The position numbers and the translations under genes were made by a program. Below are positions 14,726 to 22,057 of a stretch of 35,216 nt of DNA, piece by piece (position 1 is the stretch's first letter; every line of letters starts with the position of its first letter). Below the pieces are notes generated by a model. That model searched no databases and was not told the origin of the DNA. It saw only the letters and a program-made list of their open reading frames with translations. The DNA comes from Oscillospiraceae bacterium. GTDB taxonomy: Bacteria; Bacillota; Clostridia; Oscillospirales; Oscillospiraceae. The DNA is taken from contig JAFSBW010000040.1 in the NCBI GenBank assembly GCA_017437095.1, forward strand, positions 1-35,216, written 5' to 3'.

Positions 14726-15897
14726 AGCGCTCTCCTTGCCACGCCGCTTTCTACCGCCGCCTGGGCCACCGCCGCGGCTACCGCCGGGGCTACCCGCTTA
14801 TCCAGCGCGCCGGGCAGAATATGATCGGCGGAAAGCTCATCATCGCTTACCAGGGCCGCCAAAGCTTTGGCAGCCGCCAGCTTCATGGTTTCGTTGATCT
14901 CTCTGGCGCGCACATCGAAAGCGCCCCGGAAAATGCCGGGGAAAGCCAGCACATTATTCAGCTGGTTTGCATAGTCCGACCGGCCGGTAGCTACCACCGC
15001 AGCCCCGGCAGCCTTAGCATCCTCCGGGAAGATCTCCGGCGTGGGGTTGGCGCAGGCGAAAATAATGGCGTTTTCGTTCATGGCTGCAGCCATTTCCCGG
15101 GTAACGATGCCGGGGGCGGAGGTGCCGATAAATACATCAGCGCCTCGGAGCTTTTCGGCCAATGTGCCAGGGGTCTGGTCGGGGTTGGTAAGCTTTGCCA
15201 TCTCCGCCTGGGCCCAGTTCATGCCCGGGCAGCCGTCGTAGAGAGCGCCCTGCTTGTCGCACATGGTGATATTGCGGTAGCCTTCGCTCAGCAGCAGCTT
15301 GACGATGGAAATGCCCGCCGCGCCTGCGCCGGCGGTAACGATCTTAGCATCCTTGCCCTTGCCTACTACCTTCAACGCATTGGTCAGCGCCGCCAGGGAT
15401 ACCACCGCTGTGCCGTGCTGGTCGTCATGGAATACAGGGATGTCGCATTTTTCCTTCAGCTTCGCTTCGATCTCGAAGCAGCGAGGCGCGGCAATATCCT
15501 CCAGGTTGATGCCGCCGAAAGAGCCGGAGATCAGCTGCACCGCATTGACAAACTCGTCTACCTCCTTGGTTTTCACGCAAAGAGGGAAAGCATCCACATC
15601 CGCAAAGGCCTTGAAAAGGGCGCATTTGCCCTCCATAACCGGCATACCCGCCTCCGGGCCGATATCCCCCAGGCCCAGCACCGCAGAGCCGTCGGTAATC
15701 ACGGCGCAAAGGTTATGCCGCCGGGTCAGGTCGTAGCTTTTTTCCGGGTTATCCCGGATCTCCAGGCAGGGCCTGGCTACGCCGGGGGTATAGGCCAGGG
15801 AAAGATCCTCCCGGCTTTCCAGAGGAACGGTGGTGACCACCTGGATCTTACCGCCCCAGGCCTCATGCAGCCGCAGGGACTCTTTTGCATAATCCAT
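14722..15897 (-). CDS. NAD(P)-dependent malic enzyme
   Basis: Oxidatively decarboxylates malate to pyruvate with NAD(P)+. This is the short bacterial form (391 residues, no phosphotransacetylase domain). Visible motifs: YTPGVARPCLEI, the catalytic Lys region MEGKCALFKAFADVDAFPLCV, the metal-binding NLEDIAAPRCFEIE and VFHDDQHGTAVV, the dinucleotide-binding GAGAAGISIVKLL, and ACANPTPEI. ATG 15897 follows AGGAG. It is transcribed from the promoter at 15933-15961, and its stop codon overlaps the start of the surface-protein gene by 4 nt, an odd pairing of central metabolism with a surface protein. Confidence 0.94.
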   Translation of the reverse strand: MDYAKESLRLHEAWGGKIQVVTTVPLESREDLSLAYTPGVARPCLEIRDNPEKSYDLTRRHNLCAVITDGSAVLGLGDIGPEAGMPVMEGKCALFKAFADVDAFPLCVKTKEVDEFVNAVQLISGSFGGINLEDIAAPRCFEIEAKLKEKCDIPVFHDDQHGTAVVSLAALTNALKVVGKGKDAKIVTAGAGAAGISIVKLLLSEGYRNITMCDKQGALYDGCPGMNWAQAEMAKLTNPDQTPGTLAEKLRGADVFIGTSAPGIVTREMAAAMNENAIIFACANPTPEIFPEDAKAAGAAVVATGRSDYANQLNNVLAFPGIFRGAFDVRAREINETMKLAAAKALAALVSDDELSADHILPGALDKRVAPAVAAAVAQAAVESGVARRAL

Positions 15898-15932
15898 AAA
15901 AATACGCTCCTAATGTTGTAAATTCTGCCTAT

Positions 15933-15961
15933 ATCCTACCCCTTTTCGGCCAATTTGTCAA
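15933..15961 (-). promoter_or_regulatory. Promoter of the malic enzyme gene
   Basis: TTGACA (15956-15961), 17 bp, TAGGAT (15933-15938) on the minus strand. The palindromes at 15962-15985 lie directly upstream. Confidence 0.8.
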
Positions 15962-15985
15962 CCGCCGTAGGCGGCAATTGCCGCC
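15962..15985. repeat. Nested perfect palindromes upstream of the malic enzyme promoter
   Basis: CCGCC-GTA-GGCGG (15962-15974) overlaps the perfect 16-bp palindrome GGCGGCAATTGCCGCC (15970-15985). The two are mutually exclusive folds. They may be a regulator site abutting the -35 box, or the end of array B. Confidence 0.5.
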
Positions 15986-15987
15986 CG

Positions 15988-16093
15988 TCGATATAAATAA
16001 AACTCGTTGCCCTTAGGCAACATATCGAAATTCTGCGAAGCAGAATTATATCGATTTTGCGCAAGCAAAAATATCGAGCCGCAGGCATATCGA
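15988..16093 (-). repeat. Hairpin-linker array B (linker TCGATAT on minus, ATATCGA on plus)
   Basis: On the plus strand exact ATATCGA copies at 16022-16028, 16048-16054, 16071-16077 and 16087-16093 separate GTTGCC/GGCAAC (16006-16021), AATTCTGC/GCAGAATT (16029-16047), TTTTGC/GCAAAA with a GCAA loop (16055-16070) and GCC/GGC (16078-16086). One reverse-complement linker, TCGATAT, is at 15988-15994. Beyond 16093 the unit pattern decays. Confidence 0.85.
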
Positions 16094-16132
16094 CAAACGG
16101 CACAGCAGCCATGTCGTCATATATTAGAAGGC

Positions 16133-16213
16133 GTAGGGACACCCTCCCGGGGTGTCCGTCTGGGTCAAGCTATATACGGCAGGCTTCGGACACCCCAGGA
16201 GGGGTATCCCTAC
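16133..16213. repeat. Long GTAGGG inverted repeat
   Basis: The arm 16133-16158 (starting GTAGGGACACCC) is nearly complementary to 16187-16213 (ending TATCCCTAC), with one mismatch and one extra base; the loop is 28 nt. It belongs to the dispersed GTAGGG palindromes seen at 1748, 16374 and 20641-20753. Confidence 0.6.
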
Positions 16214-16275
16214 ATTTGCCCAAGTGGCGCGGCGAAAATGAATTGGTGGGATAACGCAACAATCAATCCGCGGAA

Positions 16276-16330
16276 AACCTAAAAAACCCAGGGGTTATTT
16301 TGAAAACCTAAAAAACCCCTAGGTTTTTGC
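16276..16330. repeat. AACCTAAAAAACCC direct repeat
   Basis: AAAACCTAAAAAACCC occurs twice about 35 bp apart, with AGGGGTTATT between the copies. Similar AACCC/GGGTT tracts lie in opposite orientation at 20535-20635 on the other side of the PL9-like gene. Confidence 0.5.
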
Positions 16331-16373
16331 GGGAGATCCCCACGGGGTTAAAGCCCCTCGCAATGGCAGAGCC

Positions 16374-16392
16374 GGGACGGGAAACCCGTCCC
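16374..16392. repeat. GTAGGG-family palindrome GGGACGGG-AAA-CCCGTCCC
   Basis: A perfect 8-bp stem followed by CCTACGG, i.e. CGTAGGGGACGGG on the minus strand. Same family as the other GTAGGG palindromes. Confidence 0.5.
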
Positions 16393-16439
16393 CTACGGTC
16401 CATGAATGGCTGCAACTGTAATCGCACTGCCCGCCTACC

Positions 16440-16467
16440 AATTTGTAATTTGTAATTCGTAATTTGT
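16440..16467. repeat. Four tandem copies of AATTTGT
   Basis: AATTTGT at 16440, 16447, 16454 (one C for T) and 16461, period 7, followed by AATTTT. No function apparent. Confidence 0.7.
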
Positions 16468-16491
16468 AATTTTCGATGCCCAATAAAAAGC

Positions 16492-16517
16492 GGGCGCTCA
16501 GGTTATCCTGAGCGCCC
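16492..16517 (-). terminator. Terminator of the PL9-like gene
   Basis: GGGCGCTCAGG (16492-16502) and CCTGAGCGCCC (16507-16517) with TTAT loop; the minus strand continues GCTTTTTATT. It lies 12 nt past the stop codon. Confidence 0.9.
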
Positions 16518-16529
16518 TAAGGGGTCAAA

Positions 16530-19500
16530 TTACTTGTCGGCCTTGGCCTTCTTTTTCTTAAGCACTGCGAAAGCGCCTGCGCCGGCAGCTGCCACAGCGG
16601 CTGCGCCGCCCAGGATATAAACCAGGATGCCGGCAGCACCAGGCTCGTCACCCAGCTTTTCGCCGTACTTCAGCTCGTCTACCCGGCCCTTATAGCCGCA
16701 GACGGAGCAGATATTCTGCTTCTTGCCGGCCTTTTCCTTGGTAGCAGGCTCCAGCTCTACCCACTTCATCTTGTGCTCGCTCAGCTTGCCACGGTTGCCG
16801 CACTCGCACTCGACCCAATGGTAGGTATGGTCCAGGCCGTACCACTCATCGCCGTAGCTGCAAGCCTCGTCAGCGGCCAGGGTGGTCATGTCCTTGGAGG
16901 CCATGCCGGAAATGGCGATCTTCTCGCTCTGGAGGAAGCCCTGCATATCCAAAGAGCCGTCTTCCTTGCGGGTTACGCCCTTGAATTCTACATTCTCGAA
17001 CAAATTATCGCCTACAGCGTCACCAGCGGCGTTCTGAGCGGCGTTTCCGGTCCAGTAATAGCAAGAGTCGTTTTTAAATTTCGCCTCGTCCTGGCTGCCC
17101 TTGGGCTTGAGATTGTCTGCCAGGGAAGCGGCGTCCGGGAACTGGCCGGTAGCATCGCGCCAGGAGATCACATTGGTAGCGCTAAAATCGGTATTGCCTG
17201 CGTTGTTGGTATACAGAGCTACATTGTAGCTGCCGTTGTTGTAGGCCACGCAGTTGCGCACGATGATATCGGGGCAGGAGTTGGAGTCGATACCCTTGGC
17301 CTTGTTGCCCCAGGCGAAGGAGTTTTCCAGCACATGCTTGCCGGAGATGCTCTCGCCGCCCATCTTGAAGCCGTTGCCGTTGCCGGTGCCCAGCTCGCCG
17401 CCTTCACGGATGCCGTTGGCGTAGGCCAGGCAGTTGCGGATGGTAACAGCGCCGATGGAGCCGGTTTCTACCTTTGCGTAAAGATCCCAGCCGTCGTCAG
17501 CATTGTGGTGGGCCACGCAGCCGTCGAATACGTTGCCGGGGCCGCAGGTCAGCTTGGCGGCAAAGCCGTCAGCATCTTCCTCGCCGGGGTCAGCATTGTA
17601 GTAGCTCTCGCAGTTGAGGATCAGGTTGTTGCTGGGCCAATCGGCAAACAGGTCCGCGCCGGAGTAGCGGCTGATCTGGATGCCGGTGTTGCCGTTGCGG
17701 TAGGCATGGATCTGATCCAGGATGTTGTTGTCGCCGGATACCTGGAAGCCCTTCTGGGTGGGCTGGGAGTTGGTTACATCAAAGCCGGCGAAATACCACC
17801 AGTCGCCGCCGTGGGTAATGCCGGTGCCTACGCCCTGGAAGTCCAGCACGGGGCGCTTCTTCGCCTCGGGGTCGGCGATCATGCGGATGGGATTCTCCTC
17901 AGTGCCGTCCATGCCCCGCTGGATGCGCAGGCCCTGGCGCAGGTGATACTCGCCCTCCAGCAGCACGATGGTCTGGCCGGCGGTTACATGGTCAACAGCG
18001 GTGTAAATGTCGAAGGGATGCTCCTTGGTGCCGTCGCCGTTGGGCTGGCCGTCAGGGGCTACATAGATGGTCTTGCGGTGGCTAAAGCTCTTGTTGCAAA
18101 CCACCACAGCGTCAGCATAGAGCATATCGGTGCTTTCCAGCACGGTATCCTTGCCCAGATCCTGGTTGGGATCGGGGGTAAACTGCACACGGATCTGGGT
18201 CTCGCCGTAGTCGGGCAGCTGGATCTCGGTAATATTGCGCATACCGCCCAGCACATACATGTTCTCAGCGATCAGGTTGTTGCCCAGGTAGATATTGGCG
18301 AAGCCGGATACATTGGCATCGATGGCCAGGGGGTAGCTCTTATCGGTGGTAACGGTGGAGGAGGTGATCAGCACATTGGGAGCGATCTTGGTAACGGGCT
18401 TCTCCTCAGCGGGCGCATCATCCGCGGCAGCAATGGTGGTAAACTGCACATCGGAGAAGGTAGCCCGGGCGTTACGGGCGGCAAAGAAGCCGGCGTAAAC
18501 ATAGTCGCTATCCAGCTGGTTCAGAGCATCCGGCTCGTAGAACTTGCGGCGGTAGAGGATCTGGCCCTCGGCGCCGTAGTAGGTAATGAAATAGCCGGTG
18601 TTGTTCTTCTGGATCTCCAGGTCAAACTGGGTAAGCAGAGCCTGCTCGATAGAGCCGTCCACAGGGGCGGTAAAGTTGCCGATGATGTTGTAGGTGCCCT
18701 TGTCCTTGCCCCATTCGCCGGCGGCCCACTCCAGGCTCTCTACCTGGGATACAAACTCGTTGTTTACCGTAGCAGTATCGTTGGCTTCCAGCTTTTTCAG
18801 GTTCAGCAGGGTCACGCCGGTCTTGGCGATGGTGCCCAGGCCCAGCTTCATGGTGTACTTGGTGCCGGGGCCGTCCAAATCGTAGATAAAGTGGCCGCCT
18901 TCGCCGTCGCCTTCGTACTTATACTCGATCTTGGTAGCAACTGCCATATACTGGTTGTTCCAGAAATTGCCGGAGTCGCCGGCTACGCCCAGGCGGTCAG
19001 CTACCATCAGGCCGAAGCCTTCCTGGCCGTTGGAATAGGTCCAGGAGTCTACGGTCACCTTGGCCCGCAGGGTAAAGTTGGTGCCCTTGGGTACGGCGGT
19101 GTAGTAGAAGGCAACGCCGTCCACAGAAGCGGGGACGATCTTGCCCCGGCCGTTTTCGGAGAAAACGGTCACGCTGCCGGTATCGTTTACAGAGCCCTCA
19201 TAGCCGTTGCTTTCGGCGTTGGTGGAGGGGCCGTAGTAGGTAAAGCCCCAGGCGGCCTGGGCCTGCTCGGTAGCGGTTACCTCCAGAGTGCCGGAGGCGC
19301 TCTTGGTCTTGCCGCGAACGGCGGCTACCTGATAGGCATAGCGCTGGCCTACAGTAAGATTCTGGGCCAGGTAAGTAGTTTCCTTGGTAGTGCCAATGGC
19401 TACGCCATCCTGGTAGATCTCGTAGCACTCAGCCTCCAGGCTGGGGGAAAACACCAGCTCTACCGTGCCGGCGCCCTTGCTGGTGGCGCTGCTGAGGGTA

Positions 19501-20384
19501 GGAGCGACCAGGGGCAGTTCAAAGCTGCAGACCTTCTCCTTGCCCACCTTGTCCTCTTCCGCATAGCGCTTCAGGGCTACCCGGAAGGTATACTCGCCGG
19601 AGCGGCCGGGAGTAAAGATCAGGGTGTGGTTGTCCTTCTCCAGAACGGAGTTGGCGCTGTCCAGCTGAGCGCCCTGCTTGTTGTGCATGGTAACCTGGAC
19701 CTCGTCGCCGCCCTTGGTGCCCACAACACCCTTGACCGTTACTTCGATCTGGCCTGCGCCGTTATCCTTCACGGAAGTGATCTTGGGCTCAGCCACCTTC
19801 GCCCACTCCGCGCGGGGCTCGGGGGGAACGGGATCTTCTTCCGTAACTTCGATCTTCACATAGTTGTTGTTGCCGCCGATGTTGGCGATGTAGTAGGTGT
19901 TGGCTTCGGGCAGATCAAACTGGGCGATGTAGGGCAGATTCTTGATCGCGCCCGGGCCGGACTGCTGCAGCACATTGCCAGCCTGGTCAAAGATGGCAAC
20001 CTCACGGCCGTCGCCGCCGGAAACAAACCAAACAGTTACCTTGGCGGCAGAGGTGGTCTTAAACTGCACAGCGTTGAGGATCTGGTCGCCAAATACGCTG
20101 TTGGAGTTAAAGTTCAGCCGCTTGGAAGAGTGGTAGCCATCGGAAAAGTCCTTTTCGCTGCCATCAATGCGGGTGGTCTCGCTGCAGAAAACAGTAAAAT
20201 AGCTGTCCGTGCCGCATTTGAAGGTGTCACCGTTTTTCCAGGTGCCCTTGGGCTTGTCTTCCATCAGGCTGACCTCAACTACGAAAGTCTTTGCTTCAGC
20301 CGATGCTACCAGGGGGATCAGGCTCAGCAGCATCATAAGCGCCAAAACGCCGGCCAAGATCCGTGCAAGTATTTTACGGTCCAT
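16530..20384 (-). CDS. Large secreted surface protein with PL9-type pectate-lyase beta-helix
   Basis: A 1284-residue exported protein. A signal peptide (about 1-30) is followed by beta-sandwich and FN3-like modules (about 30-380), a LamG-like region (about 385-650), a right-handed beta-helix (about 770-1130) opening TIYVAPDGQPNGDGTKEHPF, a Cys/His/Trp segment (HTYHWVECECG...CSVCGYKG, about 1175-1235), a membrane helix and a Lys-rich tail. Helix turns contain DADGFAAKL (about 937), DDGWDLY (about 963) and GNGFKMGG (about 1006), which match the calcium-binding aspartates and catalytic lysine region of PL9 pectate lyases. It would cleave pectin at the cell surface and feed KDG to KdgK/Eda. ATG 20384 has AAGGAGG upstream; the ATG at 20405 adds seven residues before that site. 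Enzyme specificity is inferred. Confidence 0.85.
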   Translation of the reverse strand: MDRKILARILAGVLALMMLLSLIPLVASAEAKTFVVEVSLMEDKPKGTWKNGDTFKCGTDSYFTVFCSETTRIDGSEKDFSDGYHSSKRLNFNSNSVFGDQILNAVQFKTTSAAKVTVWFVSGGDGREVAIFDQAGNVLQQSGPGAIKNLPYIAQFDLPEANTYYIANIGGNNNYVKIEVTEEDPVPPEPRAEWAKVAEPKITSVKDNGAGQIEVTVKGVVGTKGGDEVQVTMHNKQGAQLDSANSVLEKDNHTLIFTPGRSGEYTFRVALKRYAEEDKVGKEKVCSFELPLVAPTLSSATSKGAGTVELVFSPSLEAECYEIYQDGVAIGTTKETTYLAQNLTVGQRYAYQVAAVRGKTKSASGTLEVTATEQAQAAWGFTYYGPSTNAESNGYEGSVNDTGSVTVFSENGRGKIVPASVDGVAFYYTAVPKGTNFTLRAKVTVDSWTYSNGQEGFGLMVADRLGVAGDSGNFWNNQYMAVATKIEYKYEGDGEGGHFIYDLDGPGTKYTMKLGLGTIAKTGVTLLNLKKLEANDTATVNNEFVSQVESLEWAAGEWGKDKGTYNIIGNFTAPVDGSIEQALLTQFDLEIQKNNTGYFITYYGAEGQILYRRKFYEPDALNQLDSDYVYAGFFAARNARATFSDVQFTTIAAADDAPAEEKPVTKIAPNVLITSSTVTTDKSYPLAIDANVSGFANIYLGNNLIAENMYVLGGMRNITEIQLPDYGETQIRVQFTPDPNQDLGKDTVLESTDMLYADAVVVCNKSFSHRKTIYVAPDGQPNGDGTKEHPFDIYTAVDHVTAGQTIVLLEGEYHLRQGLRIQRGMDGTEENPIRMIADPEAKKRPVLDFQGVGTGITHGGDWWYFAGFDVTNSQPTQKGFQVSGDNNILDQIHAYRNGNTGIQISRYSGADLFADWPSNNLILNCESYYNADPGEEDADGFAAKLTCGPGNVFDGCVAHHNADDGWDLYAKVETGSIGAVTIRNCLAYANGIREGGELGTGNGNGFKMGGESISGKHVLENSFAWGNKAKGIDSNSCPDIIVRNCVAYNNGSYNVALYTNNAGNTDFSATNVISWRDATGQFPDAASLADNLKPKGSQDEAKFKNDSCYYWTGNAAQNAAGDAVGDNLFENVEFKGVTRKEDGSLDMQGFLQSEKIAISGMASKDMTTLAADEACSYGDEWYGLDHTYHWVECECGNRGKLSEHKMKWVELEPATKEKAGKKQNICSVCGYKGRVDELKYGEKLGDEPGAAGILVYILGGAAAVAAAGAGAFAVLKKKKAKADK

Positions 20385-20422
20385 AATTTCCTCCTTGATT
20401 TCCAAAAGGATATATCGCTTTT

Positions 20423-20451
20423 ATCATAGCATAAGCGCCAAAAAAAAGCAA
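20423..20451 (-). promoter_or_regulatory. Promoter of the PL9-like gene
   Basis: TTGCTT (20446-20451), 17 bp, TATGAT (20423-20428) on the minus strand, about 40 bp before the ATG. Confidence 0.7.
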
Positions 20452-20496
20452 GAAACACATACGGCAATTGTTTTTTCCGGAAAAAGAAAATAATAT

Positions 20497-20635
20497 TCTC
20501 TTTCTCCTTTTCTTTCTCCTTTTCCTTTTCCTTGGGTTTTCTAGGTTTTTCAAAAAAACCCTGGGTTTTCTGGGTTTTAAAAATAACCTGGGGGTTTATC
20601 TGGGTTTTTATAATAACCCCTGGGTTTTTACAGCT
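20497..20635. repeat. Pyrimidine tract and AACCC/GGGTT repeats
   Basis: A CT-rich tract (20497-20535) is followed by several GGGTTTT(C/A)TGGG units and TAATAACCCCTGGG, the inverse of the AACCC repeats at 16276-16330. No gene is seen here. Confidence 0.5.
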
Positions 20636-20640
20636 CCCAT

Positions 20641-20753
20641 CGTAGGGGCCGGCGTCCCCGACGGCCCTTCTCCATCGCAAACCCACCGTAGGGCGTGGGC
20701 TTGCTCCCGCCCTGCCCTCACGCCCCACCGTAGGGCGGGGGCTTGCTCCCGCC
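20641..20753. repeat. GTAGGG-family repeats including a 29-bp direct repeat
   Basis: The segments 20683-20711 and 20725-20753, both starting CCACCGTAGGGCG and ending CTTGCTCCCGCC, are identical except for one base and lie 42 bp apart. A third related unit, CGTAGGGGCCGG, starts at 20641. Open frames across it are low-complexity and not credible. Confidence 0.65.
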
Positions 20754-20837
20754 GCTTGCGCACCAAATAAAAGACCGTAGGAAACGGATTTATCCGTTGC
20801 GTTCATTATTCTCTGCTCCGAAACGAAGAATCTGGGG

Positions 20838-21005
20838 CTTCACAAGAAAAAACCACCCGAAGAAGAATAACGATCCTTTTTTCGGGTGGTATCTGTTTGT
20901 GAAGTTTCAAACCGATGGTTTGAAGTGAAGTTGTAATCAATTACAGTGAAGTATTTGCCTCTTCGGGCAAATGTGAAGTTCAGTTTACCCGCCGGGGTAA
21001 ACTGA
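20838..21005 (-). repeat. Hairpin-linker array C (linker ACTTCAC on minus, GTGAAGT on plus)
   Basis: On the plus strand four exact GTGAAGT linkers (20899-20905, 20925-20931, 20946-20952, 20973-20979) separate four unlike perfect hairpins: TTCAAACC/GGTTTGAA, TGTAA/TTACA, ATTTGCC/GGGCAAAT and the 11-bp TCAGTTTACCC/GGGTAAACTGA (20980-21005). A reverse-complement linker CTTCAC sits at 20838-20843. On the minus strand the array follows the isomerase gene directly and ends in the terminator at 20852-20890. Confidence 0.9.
20852..20890 (-). terminator. Terminator at the end of array C
   Basis: ACCACCCGAA (20852-20861) pairs with TTCGGGTGGT (20881-20890); the minus strand continues TTTTTTCTTG. The stem is further enclosed by TTGTGAAG/CTTCACAA, formed by the last linker and the reverse-complement linker. 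Confidence 0.75.
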
Positions 21006-21038
21006 GTTTCGGCGCAGCTCCCGAGCCTTTACAAAATA

Positions 21039-21866
21039 TCAATAGAAAAGGGATTTCAGGAAGGCGATGTCCACCTTGGCGTGGTCTGGCTTGACTTCCT
21101 CGCGCATAATGGGCAGATCCTTGCCCAGCTGGCGCACATACTTGGCGATCAATGCGTAATCCAGCTGGCTCTGCTCATAGCTGGTGCTGTGGAAATCCCC
21201 GTTTTCGTCAAAGCTTACGCCCTTTACATGCACGGCAACGATCTTGTCGCCCCAGGCGGTCATGGCTCTGTCCCACATGGCTTCCTGCCGGGCAACATCG
21301 TCAAAGGAGATCAGGTTGGCAGCATCAAAGATGATCTTCAGGTTATCGCTTGCGATAGAGTCCAGCACCATTTTTGCCGCCTCGGGAGTGTTCATAGAGT
21401 GGTAAAATACCGGCTCTACCGCCACGGTCACGCCGTGGGCCTCTGCGTGGGGCATGATCTCTTCCAGAGATCTCAGCAGCGCCCGCTGGGCCTCGGCTCT
21501 GGTCACGCCGGGCTGCTTTGCCATGTTGGTGGTCTCGCTGCCCTGGCAGAGGGCCTTCATGGTCTTGGTATAGGGGATCTGGCTGATGAAATTATCCACC
21601 TGCTTACGCCGCTCGTTTTCGTCTACCATGCCCAGCTCCACATAGGTGCCATGCACGGCAACGCTCACGCCGGAAGCCTCAATTGCCTTGCAGGTATCGT
21701 CTACCAGCTCCGGCGTAATATCGCCGTAGCCCCCTACCCCGGTAATGCCCTTCTTGTAGGCCAGCTGCACGCAGTCAAAGCCGTAGCTGCCGATCTTGGT
21801 AAACATCTCCATGGGCGTACCCTTGCCCATATCATGTACCCGAGTGCCGAAGATGAAGTTTGCCAT
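21039..21866 (-). CDS. Xylose-isomerase-like TIM-barrel sugar (phosphate) isomerase/epimerase
   Basis: A 275-residue AP-endonuclease-2/xylose-isomerase-like TIM barrel. Metal-ligand positions typical of the superfamily are visible: Glu in VAVEPVFYHS, Asp in IIFDAANLI, His in VAVHVKGVSF and Glu in IMREEVKPDHA. ATG 21866 is chosen because AAGGGGGT precedes it; the frame is open further upstream but crosses the promoter. It has its own promoter and is followed by hairpin array C and a terminator. Substrates in this family vary (tagatose, allulose, inosose, hydroxypyruvate). Proximity to the pectin-type gene suggests sugar catabolism only weakly. Confidence 0.85.
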   Translation of the reverse strand: MANFIFGTRVHDMGKGTPMEMFTKIGSYGFDCVQLAYKKGITGVGGYGDITPELVDDTCKAIEASGVSVAVHGTYVELGMVDENERRKQVDNFISQIPYTKTMKALCQGSETTNMAKQPGVTRAEAQRALLRSLEEIMPHAEAHGVTVAVEPVFYHSMNTPEAAKMVLDSIASDNLKIIFDAANLISFDDVARQEAMWDRAMTAWGDKIVAVHVKGVSFDENGDFHSTSYEQSQLDYALIAKYVRQLGKDLPIMREEVKPDHAKVDIAFLKSLFY

Positions 21867-21896
21867 AAAGTTACCCCCTTGGTGTTTTATGGGGAT

Positions 21897-21902
21897 ATTA
21901 TA
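21897..21902 (-). promoter_or_regulatory. Extended -10 promoter of the isomerase gene
   Basis: TATAAT preceded by TGC (extended -10) on the minus strand, about 30 bp before the ATG. No good -35 element is visible. Confidence 0.55.
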
Positions 21903-21965
21903 GCATACCGGGCAGGTTTTGGCTACCACAAAATGCGGCCCTTGGGGAGAATGTTGGGCGGATGC

Positions 21966-21995
21966 AAAAAGAGAAGGCAAACGCCTTCTCTTTTT
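21966..21995 (-). terminator. Terminator of the DUF262-HNH gene
   Basis: AAAAAGAGAAGGC/GCCTTCTCTTTTT, 13-bp stem with a 4-nt loop, T run on both strands. It marks the left edge of the AT-rich island. Confidence 0.85.
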
Positions 21996-22057
21996 TAGGG
22001 GTCGCATCTCTTGCAGATAAAAGGGTAATTCTTACGCCAGACGGTTCGCTATCTATC

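Noticed and set aside
16773..20429. A 1218-codon open frame on the plus strand
   Set aside because: It is the antisense shadow of the PL9-like gene; its translation is Gly/Val/Ala-rich with no domains, signal peptide or RBS.
20333..20806. A 157-codon minus-strand frame upstream of the PL9-like gene
   Set aside because: Composed of the GTAGGG repeats and a low-complexity Lys/Glu tract, and it overlaps the promoter.
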